From: Larimichthys crocea
Taxonomy: Eukaryota; Chordata; Actinopteri; Sciaenidae
Reading direction: 5' to 3'
DNA length: 64,000 nt
NCBI RefSeq assembly: GCF_000972845.2
Contig: NC_040016.1
Span: 3,306,701-3,370,700, forward strand
Part shown: positions 15,401-25,406 of the stretch, one piece after another
How positions within the stretch are numbered: position 1 is the stretch's first letter
How the letters are laid out: every line of letters starts with the position of its first letter
The notes under the pieces: model-generated
Databases searched by the model: none
What the model was told of the DNA's origin: nothing
What the model saw: the letters and a program-made list of their open reading frames with translations, nothing else
Position numbers and translations under genes: made by a program

Positions 15401-18400
15401 CTGGATAATTTCAACTGGAAAATCTCAAATGTCATGGATGCTGTTGCACCTATTAAAACTAAGATGACCTTGAGTAGACAGAGATCACCATGGAGGAACA
15501 CTATGATGGTAAAGGCATTGAAAACAGAATGCAGGAAAGCAGAGCGTAAATGGAGAAAAACTAAACTCCAAATTCACCACGACCTCTACAAACAAAGTCT
15601 CTGTAATTTCAACCATGAGTTAATCAAGGCTAGACAGCAACACTTCTCTAAAATTATTAATAAAAACATCAACAACACTCGCACTCTGTTTGCTATAGTT
15701 GATAAGCTTACAAACCCCCCAAAAGAGATAGTTTCAGAACTCTCTTCAAAAGAAAAATGCAATGAATTTGCTCACTTTTTCGATGAAAAAATCAAATCTT
15801 TAAGGTTAAATATCAACACAAATCTACAAAATGATAAAGTGACGCAATCCCTAAAACCGCCTAGGAATGAATCAACTGTGATGTCAGAATTTAATACAGT
15901 TGATCAAAAAAACATAGAAGAAACAGTTCAGCATCTTAAATCATCGACATGCTGTCTTGACACAATGCCATCTGACTTTTTTAAAGCTATTGTAAAATCT
16001 GTCCAAACAGATCTGCAGCAAATAATAAATTGCTCACTTCAATCAGGCACGTTTCCTAAACCCCTAAAAGTAGCTGCCATCAAGCCACTCTTAAAAAAGC
16101 GAACGCTGGATACTTTCAAGTTAACCAACTACAGACCTGTCTCAAATCTTCCTTTTATAGCCAAGATTGTTGAGAAAGTGGTTTTTAATCAACTCAGTAA
16201 TTACTTGAACTCCAGTGGACTTTTTGACAAATTTCAATCAGGTTTTCGAGCTCACCACAGTACAGAAACAGCTCTTATTAGAGTGTTAAATGACATAAGG
16301 TTGAACACTGACTCAGGCAAAGTATCAGTTCTGGTCCTGCTGGATCTCAGTGCTGCGTTTGACACTGTGGATCACAGCACACTGCTGAACAGATTGGAAA
16401 CATGGGCAGGACTCCGTGGAACAGTCCTAGAATGGTTCAGGTCCTACTTGGAGGAACGGAGTTATTTTGTGACCATTGGAAGTAATCAATCAGATCGAGT
16501 GGCTATGACATGTGGGGTTCCTCAGGGGTCAGTTCTTGGACCCCTTTTGTTCAGCCTATATATGCTGCCTTTGGGTCAAATTCTGCAGAATTCTAATGTC
16601 AACTATCATAGTTATGCAGATGACACACAGATATATCTTGCGCTGTCCCCAGATGACTGCAGTCCTATAGAGTCATTGTGTAACTGTCTAGAGCAAGTCA
16701 AAAATTGGATGAACCAAAATTTTCTTCAGTTAAATCAAGAAAAAACTGAGGTCATTGTTTTTGGCAATAAAGAGAAGAGGGTTGCTGTCAGTAAACACCT
16801 TGAGTTACTGTCTCTAAAAACTAAAGACCAAGTCCGAAACCTTGGCGTGTTGATAGACTCAGATCTGACCTTCAACAGTCACATAAAATCAGTCACCAAA
16901 ACAGCCTTCTACCAACTTAAGAACATATCCAGAGTTAAGGGCTTTATGTCCCAAACAGATCAGGAGAAGCTGATCCATGCTTTCATCTCCAGTAGACTTG
17001 ACTACTGTAATGGTCTTTTGACTGGACTCCCCCAAAAAAGTATCAAACAGCTGCAGCTCATTCAGAACGCAGTTTTGACCAGAACAAAGAGATCAGAACA
17101 CATCACCCCAGTTCTTAAGTCTTTACACTGGCTCCCAGTTAGCCACAGAATAGATTTTAAAGTTCTGCTACTAGTTTACAAATCACTGAATGGTTTAGGC
17201 CCACAATACATAAACGAAATGTTAAAAACTTTTCTCTTTTCACGTGCTTATGGCTGAGCTCTTTTAAAGAATTTTTAATCATAATCCAGTGATTCGTTTA
17301 ATGTTTTTAAATTGTTTTCAAATTTGCTGTTTTAATGATTTTAAATGACATTCTGATGTTTTTAATTAAATTTTCTTCTCTTTTTAATGTTTTATTTCTA
17401 TTGCTATTGCTTGTATTAATGTCAAATGTTTTTCCTTGCCTCTGTAAAGCACTATGAATTGCCTTGTGTACGAATTGTGCTATACAAATAAACTTGCCTT
17501 GCCCTTGCCTTACCTTCATCAGAAAAAAAGCAATGATCTGCAACAGCTCGATTGCCATTGTTGCAGCAGGGATCATGATGACAAGTAAATACGCCAGATC
17601 ATATGAAATGATTATTGTGGCAAGGATCCTGTATGGTTACACAGCAGGTAAGCCATAATAATAAGTTACAGGAATAATTCACATCATGTTTTTACCTGAC
17701 TGACTAACATTGTCTCTTGACCTGCAGGTTTGGGACTGAGCACCCATTTAATGTACCTGGGAGAGATTTCACCCAGAAAGTTCAGAGGTATAGTGACTCT
17801 GACTTCAGTGACTTTCGCGTCACTCGGCAAACTGTCTGGACAGTTTTTTGGACTCAGGTATCCACTCATGTATGAGGAGAGTTGTTTTGATTATTTGATG
17901 AGAGGATGAGAGAGAGCTCAGTGTGAATGCACAAAATAAAACACAAGCGCCAAGCCATTGTTTCCTTTTCATTTTTATGAAATTTTAGAAAGTAAATAAA
18001 GAGGAAATGTCCAAAATATTTAAACACACAAGACTTCATTTAGGGTTTTTTGTTTTGTTTTTTCAGCGAGATTCTTGGCCGTGAGGAGCTGTGGAACATT
18101 GTCCTCTGTGTCCCTGCATTTTTCTCAGTTGTTCAGGTTATAGTGTTGCCTTTTCTTCCTGAGGCTCCCAGATACTTATTCATAGAGAAAGGTGATGATA
18201 TGGCTTGCAAAAAAGGTTGGTATATTTCCCATATTCAAAAAACACTACTTTAAATTGGATTTGATTGAATATAAGCTACTTGTGAAAATCAGTTTAAAAA
18301 AATAATAATCATTGTCCAAGTCATTTTTTTCTGTTTTTTTCTCATCCCAGCTCTCCAGAGCCTGTGGGGTCAGGGTGACTACAAAGAGGAGATGGACGAA

Positions 18401-19356
18401 ATGTTGGCTGAGCAGTTGGCCATTGAGGCAGCCCCACCAAAAAGCCCTCTGCAGCTCCTGAGGGACAGGAGTGTCCGATGGCAGCTTATGTCCATGTCCA
18501 TAATCTACTGTTGCAACCAGCTGTCGGGCATGTCTGCTGTGAGGATGGAAATGCTTCCTTTGTACACTAATTTTAGCATCCAAACAATGAAGATTATAGC
18601 CTCTAAAAATCAAACCATTGCTTCTCTCCTTCTCAGATCAGTACCTTCTCTTTTGACATCTTCCTGAAGGCAGGCATACCGGGAGACAAAATCCGTTATG
18701 TCACTCTTGGTCTTGGAGTGTCTGAAATTATCACCTCCATCTCTTGTGTGAGTAACTCCCTCAGCTTCACTTGAGGTGATAGGCCTCCAGGCCCATAATA
18801 TATATCCAACACACGGTGGTGCACTTACACTGTCAGCTGCTGCTGTAACACCATGTACCTTACAGTCACCTCCTGCTGGCATTCCTAAAGCATCACATCC
18901 ACCCCAGTATCCACATCCACCTGTAGGGTGAAAGTTGTTATTGTCACTCCTCACTCCACGCTGTGCTGATCTGTGTTTTCTTCTGGGAAGTGACAAGGTC
19001 AAAAGCCTAGATGTCAAACATCAATCCTGTCCTGTTTGACATTCACATAATCATCCATTACACATGAGTCAGCTGACTGAACTGTATTTAAATGATTGAC
19101 ATACAGGATGTATATACAATATATGATGGATGCAAAACATTTGGTTTAAAGTGTCGACAGGCAAAACAGAAGAATGAAAATGAGTTGCTCATTATATTTT
19201 ATGGTCATAGTGTTTAGGAAAGTGTATCATGTCTAGGATTATACAGCTCTAATTCATTTTAGAGCCATACAGTATTTAAATGACTTTAATGGCCTTGTTG
19301 TGTTAGCATGAGAGCAAATGATTGACAGAGACTGTTTCCTTTTTCTTCATTGTTTT

Positions 19357-19405
<49 letters not shown>

Positions 19406-21212
19406 GGACTGCTGATTGAACATATCGGGAGGAAGCCGTTGTTCTGGGGGGGTTATGCTGTCATGTCTGCCTGCTGGGTGTTTGTCACAGTCACACTCAG
19501 CCTGAAGGTAAACCTGCTACCTTTGACTACTAACACAGAAGTAGCCATCAGTGAGGTTAGAAGATGTATCTTAAAGGGTCAGTTCACCCAATCCTTTCAT
19601 ACCCTTGCTAACTGTGTCACGCCATGCAGACAGGTTTAGTTTTATTTGCACAGGTTTTAGACATCAGACTTCGAGATTTAACATATTTCTAACAAATTGG
19701 ATGTGAGTGGATTTTTTTCTCACAACATTAAAAAAATACATTTAATAAACTTAACAGCAACATTTCCTCCCAGAAATAACATCTCATCTACAGATTTCAC
19801 TATAAACTGTTTTTTTTACTGGAACTTTCTACCAAAGTAGAAGTTCCTGTGAGCTTCACAGATAAAATTCCATTCACCTCCATTGAAGGTAGAAACCAAA
19901 GCAGACAAACACAAAACTATCTGCATGGTTTGACTGAGAAAATATGTACATTGTTGCCCATTACGTTGGAATAATTGTGTTTTCAGACACATTCCTCTTT
20001 TTATTTCTGTTAATACACATCAGGTTAATTGTGGTTTAATGCTTGAAAGAGATTGATCAATAAAGTTTTTAGAAGATACACTTTATCTACCAAGAATAAA
20101 TCACACTGTCACAATTATTTCATGAGAAGAGGTAAAAATGTTGTATTCCAACTCTATGGGCAACAGTATATGTACGTGTATGAGAAAATATGGTTTTGTC
20201 ATTTGGGTGAATGGAGCCTTTAATGCCATTAAATTAAATATGAAAATATACAGCCAACAAAACTGAAAAAGACCTATTCCATTATAATAGGTAGGTAAAT
20301 ATGTGTCAGCTACGACTGCAGTATACAAAGGCAGGAGTTCAATAAATACTCACAAATATTCACAAAATTGTCTTCATGCAGGATTCCGCCTATTGGGTTC
20401 CATACATCAGCGTTATTTTGATCATCCTCTTCATCCTCTTCTTCTGCGGGGGACCTGGTATGTGCTTTACTCAGCTTAGTGTTGGAGAAACAAAAAGAAA
20501 GTTCAGCACATTACACACTGCGTTCTGCTGCACATAGAAAAGGTGTTTGCATGCAATGATAATTAACTGAATCACATGACCTGTGTCATCAGGGGGAGCT
20601 ACAGCTACTCTCAACAGCGAGCTCTTCATTCAGTCCAATCGACTGGCATCATTTGTCATCATGGGCATCCAGCGCTGGTTGATGTTTGCCATAATGGGCC
20701 TAGTCTTTCCATTCCTTATTGTGAGTAGAGACATGAAATAAAGCAGCATGCCAATGCTTACACTGTAAAATTATTATTATTTGTTACAATTATTTGTTGT
20801 GATATATTTTAGTCTTTAAGTATTAGTACAGCTACACTTTTAATTGATTATAAGTTAGATTAATGATGGGGTGAACATCATTTAGTGTGCAATAAGTATT
20901 TAAATATCTTTAGAAATGCTATCTATGTATCTATAATGTACGATAAATGATAAAAACGCCTCAGCACATTCATGAATTGATTAACACGTGAAGCTCATGC
21001 TTTACCCTCCCTTTCCTCTCTCCCAGACTGCCCTGAACTCTTACTGCTTTGTGCTGTTCGCCTGTATGTGCCTGCTGGGTTTTCTTTTCACCTTCTTCAT
21101 CCTGCCTGAGACTAAAGGGAAGACCTTGCTGGAGATCTCTGAGGAGTTTAAAGCCATCACTGTTTGTGGGAAATCCTCCTTAGAAAAGAAGAACATAGAG
21201 ACCAAGCTTTAA
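12435..21212 (+). CDS. Class II facilitative sugar transporter (GLUT family, SLC2A11/SLC2A15-like)
   Basis: This is a 12-helix major-facilitator transporter of hexoses or related solutes in the plasma membrane. Exons: 12435-12458 (inferred, METLLQQL), 14835-14930, 15042-15202, 17523-17647, 17728-17857, 18067-18215, 18351-18538, 18637-18747, 19406-19507, 20382-20457, 20593-20720 and 21027-21212. All joins keep frame, giving about 491 aa, typical for GLUTs. Signature motifs in order: GRKK after helix 2, YLGEISPRKFRG, PEAPRYLFIEK, CNQLSGMSA in helix 7, EHIGRKP, CGGPGGA and PETKGKTLLEISEEF. The CGGPGGA segment (not GPGPIPW) points to class II, with SLC2A5, 9, 11 and 15. Fish slc2a11 and slc2a15 genes affect pigment cells, but which paralogue this is cannot be settled here, and substrate is unknown. 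Exon 1 is the least certain part: it has a good start context (AAAATGG), a GT donor and the right phase. No stop or frameshift breaks the other exons. Confidence 0.9.
13095..13242. repeat. Left arm of a 148-bp inverted repeat
   Basis: The reverse complement of this stretch reappears at 13614-13762 with only a few differences. It lies in intron 1 of the transporter gene. The sequence right after it (13241-13603) also recurs directly at 13771-14133. Confidence 0.85.
13241..13603. repeat. 363-bp direct repeat, copy 1
   Basis: Matches 13771-14133 at a constant 530-bp offset with scattered substitutions and no length change seen by eye. It ends exactly at an assembly gap. Confidence 0.9.
13604..13613. 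other. Assembly gap (10 N)
   Basis: Ten N bases in intron 1 of the transporter gene, at the junction between a direct repeat and an inverted repeat. Confidence 0.99.
13614..13762. repeat. Right arm of the 148-bp inverted repeat
   Basis: This is the reverse complement of 13095-13242, starting directly after the N gap. An 8-base spacer separates it from the second copy of the direct repeat. Confidence 0.85.
13771..14133. repeat. 363-bp direct repeat, copy 2
   Basis: Second copy of 13241-13603. It starts ACAGGATTAACGTCTGCG and continues without a gap into unique sequence at 14134. Confidence 0.9.
14169..14520 (-). mobile_element. Teleost LINE 3' end, minus strand
   Basis: This is the same family as 10305-10732 in the opposite orientation, beginning with the AAATCAAATCAAATC tail complement and extending to about 14520. 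It lies in intron 1 of the transporter gene, antisense to it. It keeps no reverse transcriptase. Confidence 0.75.
15250..17511 (+). mobile_element. L2-like LINE filling intron 3 of the transporter gene
   Basis: The LINE lies in the sense direction between transporter exons ending at 15202 and starting at 17523. Its 3'UTR ends with GCACTATGAATTGCC...GTGCTATACAAATAAAC and a (TTGCC)n-type tail that stops about 10 bases before the acceptor. An AATAAA at 17487-17492 in the tail is in sense orientation with the host transcript. The 5' border is not exact; it is somewhere between 15205 and 15310. Confidence 0.85.
15254..17257 (+). pseudogene. Reverse transcriptase ORF of an L2-like LINE, 5'-truncated
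   Basis: An open frame of 667 codons without stops encodes the linker and reverse transcriptase of an L2/CR1-group non-LTR retrotransposon. Visible motifs are LTNYRPVSNLPF, FQSGFRAHHSTETAL, LVLLDLSAAFDTVDH, GVPQGSVLGPLLFSLYM, the catalytic YADD at codons 454-457, LGVLIDSDLTF, SRLDYCNGLL and HITPVLKSLHWLPVSHRIDFK. The N-terminal endonuclease expected in a full ORF2 is absent, so the copy is 5'-truncated. Near the C-terminus INEML jumps straight to KTFLFSRAYG, and the QNAVLTRTKR stretch lacks the usual AAR; both look like small in-frame deletions. The intact core means the insertion is young. Without the endonuclease it should not move on its own. Confidence 0.88.
19361..19404. repeat. (CT)22 microsatellite forming a splice acceptor tract
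   Basis: An uninterrupted CT run ends directly in the AG of the transporter exon at 19406, so the run is the whole polypyrimidine tract of this acceptor. Confidence 0.97.
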
Positions 21213-21556
21213 GGCAGTCCAGAACTAGTTAATGAATAATGAATGACCAAAATGAAAATATTCATGCTTTATGGAGCATTTTTATCACCTGCAAAAGAGT
21301 TGGTCAAGAAATACTGTCTAATATAGATGGGGAATAGTCCAGTGAATGAAGAATTGGAGCTAAATTTCTGAGACAAGCCTGTAAACAATAATGAACTGTC
21401 GTATGTTATTCCGTATTATTGTTCATAAACATTCATTACTGTTACTGTTTGCTTTGATTCTCAGTTCATTCTTGTTCCACAGCTGAGTTGTTGTTATTGT
21501 ACCTCCCACTTTTGCAAACACCAACTTTAAGATCTAGAACAGCAAATAACTAGTAA

Positions 21557-21562
21557 AATAAA
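21557..21562 (+). terminator. Candidate poly(A) signal of the transporter gene
   Basis: AATAAA lies 345 nt past the transporter stop at 21212, in AT-rich sequence. It is the first canonical hexamer on this strand after the stop that I noticed. Confidence 0.55.
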
Positions 21563-22608
21563 GATCGTTTATACTTAATAAACATGTCTAAGAAGAATTA
21601 GTATGAAAAATAAACAGAGATTTATATCTAACCCTATATAAATATGATATTTCAGCACACTTAAGAGTGACAAAGCCCACAAAGCTTTCTCTAACGACCA
21701 AACAAGTCCAAGATTTATTCTTGTCCTGGGGCCTCTTGTGGCTCTCCTTCTCTGTCCATCTTTGGTCTCTTAGCCTCTGCCATATCTACAAAGACTGCTG
21801 AGTGGTTACATTGGCTCCGGTTCTGGCACAACACTAGCTCTGCTCCTTGTCAACATTCCTTACTGGCTTCCCCTCATCCAGAGCCTGGAAACCTCATCCT
21901 CCCGGCAGCCCAAAGCTCCTTTGCAAATGGTGTTAATACAACACTCCTCTGGTGCTTTGAGCTACCAGCCTGGGCAGCACATACTGAAATAACTATCTTA
22001 GTGTCAAGTAATGCTTTCTGTCCATCAGGAAACTCTGTAGATCACAGAGAGGTGATGTGGAGCAGTGAGAGGACATCAGAGGGGAAACACAGAAAAAAAA
22101 TGAATTTGAAGTTCAATTCAATTCAATTCAATTTTATTTATATAACACCAAATCATAACAACGGTTATCTCATGACACCTTCCATACAGCACAGATCTAG
22201 ATTTCTGTAATTCTTATAAAACTTGCAGAAAGTTTAGATCACTACAACTGACCCAGACCTGATGAAACTACAGCTGCAGGTGCAGTATGTTTGTCACTCA
22301 GAGGTCAGTAGTTTTCTTCCTTTAGCTCTCTAGCAATAGATCATCCACTGCTCCCTTTGGTCCCTTCGGACTTCGCTGTCTGTTCTTTGACCACTGCAGG
22401 AAGTCAAATTAATGGAAACTGTCCCGCAATATTGTTTCTTTTCACTTTCTTTATCCCTCCAAGGCATATTTACAACCTTGATGTTAATCACCATCACACT
22501 CACTTTGAATAGTTTACTCTCATATCGTATTCTTAAAGTGAGACTATGCAACCAGCAGCTACTGCGGTACTAAATTACTACCAGTCTTTAGCATTATATA
22601 TTCTAATA

Positions 22609-22610
<2 letters not shown>
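21563..22610. other. Non-coding stretch with a short LINE/SINE tail
   Basis: No gene is seen. At about 22112-22200, minus strand, there is a common teleost retrotransposon tail recognisable by repeated TTCAA followed by TTTTATTTATATAACACCAAATCATAACAA. Confidence 0.55.
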
Positions 22611-22651
<41 letters not shown>

Positions 22652-22656
<5 letters not shown>

Positions 22657-23771
22657 TTGTGTCCTTTTTTACTTTTTTCAGGACATCAGGTGTATCATGA
22701 ATAGTCTTGCTTACTTATACAGTATGCGTTATGTTAATGCACCACACGTTGTCAGCATTTTGTACTCTATTACACAAGAACACTAGAATCGAATTGCAAA
22801 CTGGACTCTTTCTTTCTCTGCATGTTTTCTGCACTATACTTGTCTCCTCACATGTAGTCTCAATTCCTCCCTCATTAGTGTGGATTCTGCAAACCACAGT
22901 ATTCATTATACAGTTTATATTCCAGGCCTGAGTCCTCCTCACCCCCAGCTGGTTCTTTGAGCCGCTCACTGGCTATAATGATATATATTGAGTCTTTGAA
23001 GGTCTCCCCATTCCTTATCACCAACCAGCAGCTGCTAGCGGCCACAGGGTCTTCATTAGCTGCAAAGCCCACTCTGTACAGTCCAGCACTTTGGGGAGGG
23101 AGCTGTGATTGGCAGTGTCTTGGCTAGGCTGATCATCCTGCACCAATGTCCTGCTGTGCCTCGTTAACACTGGAGGAGGATTAAATGAGGATTATTGGAG
23201 AAACCATCATGAACGGTTTACTCTTGCAGACTTGTAACCCCTGTATCAATTGGTGCCAAAATGCAAAATAATAGCAGAGACGAAGTAGAAAATATAAAAA
23301 ATAAATTGATTTTAGCCCAATTTAAAGCTTGTCCAAGGCTGTCACATGAATGTGTAATTAACACCCTGAAGAAACACTGAATCAGAATTCAGCAAATATC
23401 ATGTTAACTTGTGTGTCTGGTTCTCAGTGGCTTCAGTTTACAGCTTAATAGCTCCATTACATCAACAGATGGCAATGTTAATCCTCTGCTGAGATGTATT
23501 AGACTGATCAAACCTTCACACCGTTATCCATTTTATTCTGAAATAAAGTGGTGAAAGATGCTGAACTAGTAACAGTAATCATTTTGTTGTTAGAAGTTTT
23601 ACATTATTTTAGCATTTGGCATGTTTTTAGCCTACTCCAGTCAAAGAATATTAACTTATTGGGCTATCCCATTGAGCACTCTCTATCCAGTGATTTTCAA
23701 TTTCATATCCTCTTTTGTGCATTTAAAAAAAAATATTAAACCAATCTCTTTCTGTCTATACACAGACATTG
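22652..23771. repeat. 1.1-kb duplicated block, copy 1 (rich in small deletions)
   Basis: From ATTGGTTGTGTCC to CACAGACATTG this block repeats 24261-25406. Copy 1 is 1120 bp, copy 2 is 1146 bp, and most differences are one- or two-base gaps rather than substitutions. An (AT)n run precedes both copies (22611-22652 and 24238-24261). Open frames inside differ between copies and show no coding signature. Confidence 0.92.
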
Positions 23772-23896
23772 ACTCTCCTTTAGTTAGGATAGATCATAGA
23801 CATATATGCACAGACTCTCCTTTAGTTAGGATAGATCATAGACATATATGCACAGACTCTCCTTTAGTTAGGATAGATCATAGACATATATACACA
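23771..23896. repeat. Three tandem copies of a 42-bp unit
   Basis: The unit starting GACTCTCCTTTAGTTAGG begins at 23771, 23813 and 23855. The first two copies are identical by eye and the third has a G to A change near its end. The 42-bp length is divisible by 3, so an open frame repeats through it, but nothing suggests a protein. Confidence 0.9.
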
Positions 23897-24238
23897 GACG
23901 CCTCACTGAGCAGGTTGGTCCGTTACGTTAACGTGTCCGCCATATTGGATGTGGCAGATCTGCCCGTAAACTAAAACAAGCAGGGCCGGTTTTAGCTATG
24001 GGCAATGTGGGCGACCGCCCAGGGCGCAGTCTCCGTGAGGGCTTTAAGTTAATGCCTCTTATACACCCATTCACACACACACTAATATATCTGGGAAACA
24101 AAGCTCTACTTTGCCACATCCAAAATGGCGGCCGCCACCGGAAGTAAACAAAACCGCGTTAATTGCGTTAATTTTTTTTAACGCGTTAATTCTTTAAAAT
24201 TAATCGACAAAATTAACGCGTTAATTTTGACAGCACTA
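23897..24238. mobile_element. Nested DNA-transposon fragments with inverted repeats
   Basis: A 20-bp inverted repeat with one mismatch lies at 23937-23956 and 24112-24131 (CCGCCATATTGGATGTGGCA on the left). Between them is a CAGGGCCGGTTTTAGCTATG segment common in teleost repeats. The right end, with several ACGCGTTAATT motifs and TTTTGACAGCACTA, looks like a hAT-type terminus. The left terminus and any target duplication were not found. The fragment sits exactly between the two copies of the 1.1-kb block. Confidence 0.6.
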
Positions 24239-24260
24239 ATATATATATATATATATATAT

Positions 24261-25406
24261 ATTGGTTGTGTCCTTTTTACTTTTTTCAGGACATCAGGTG
24301 TATCATGAATAGTCTTGCTTACTTATACAGTATGCGTTATGTTAATGCACCACACTGTGTCAGCATTTTGTACTCTATTACAACAAGAACACTAGAATCA
24401 GAATTGCAAACTGGACACTTTCTTTCTCTGCATGTTTTCTGCACTATACTTGTGCCTTCCTCACATGTAGTCTCAATTCCTCCATCATTAGTGTGGATTC
24501 TGCAAACCACAGTATTCATTATACAGTTTATATTCCAGGCCTATGAGTCCTCCTCACCCCCAGCTGGTTCTTTGAGCCGCTCACTGGCTATAATGATATA
24601 TATTTGAGTCTTTGAAGGTCTCCCATTCCTTATCACCAACCAGCAGCTGCTAGCGGCCACAGGGTCTTCATTAGCTGCAAAGCCCACTCTGTCCACAGTC
24701 CAGCACTTTGGGGACGGGAGCTGTGATTGGCAGTGTCTTGGCTAGGCTGATCATCCTGCACCAATGTCCTGCTGTGCCTCGTTAACACTGGAGGAGGATT
24801 AAATGAGGATTAATTGGAGAAACCATCATGAACGGTTTACTCTTGTAGACCTTGCTAACCCCTGTATCCAATTGGTGCCAAAATGCAAAAATAATAGCAG
24901 AGACGATAAGTAGAAAATATAAAAAATAAATTGATTTTAGCCCAATTTAAAGCTTGTCCAAGGCTGTCACATGAATGTGTAATTAACACCCTGAAGGAAC
25001 ACTGAATCAGAATTCAGCAAATATCATGTTAACTTGTGTGTCTGGTTCTCAGTGGCTTCAGTTTACAGCTGTAATAGCTCCATTACATCAACAGATGGCA
25101 ATGTTAATCCTCTGCTGAGATGTATTAGACTGATCAAACCTTCACACCGTTATCTCATTTTATTCTGAAATAAAGGTGGTGAAAGATGCTGAACTAGTAT
25201 CAAGTAAATCATTTTGGTGTTAGAAGTTTTACATATATTTTAGCATTTGGCATGTTTTTAGCCTACTCCAGTCAAAGAATATTAACTTTATGGGCTATCC
25301 ATTGCATTGAGCACTCTCTAACCAGTGATTTCTAATTACTTATCCTCTTTTGTGCATTTCTTAAAAATTATTAAACCAATCTCCTTCTGTCTATACACAG
25401 ACATTG
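24261..25406. repeat. 1.1-kb duplicated block, copy 2
   Basis: Second copy of 22652-23771, longer by 26 bp in total. After 25406 the sequence becomes unique, while copy 1 continues into the 42-bp tandem repeats. Confidence 0.92.

Noticed and set aside
23771..23896. Possible CRISPR-like array
   Set aside because: Units are direct tandem copies without variable spacers, in a vertebrate genome.
22707..24607. Open frames repeated in both copies of the 1.1-kb block
   Set aside because: Frames shift between copies because of one-base gaps, codon use is random and no family is recognisable.
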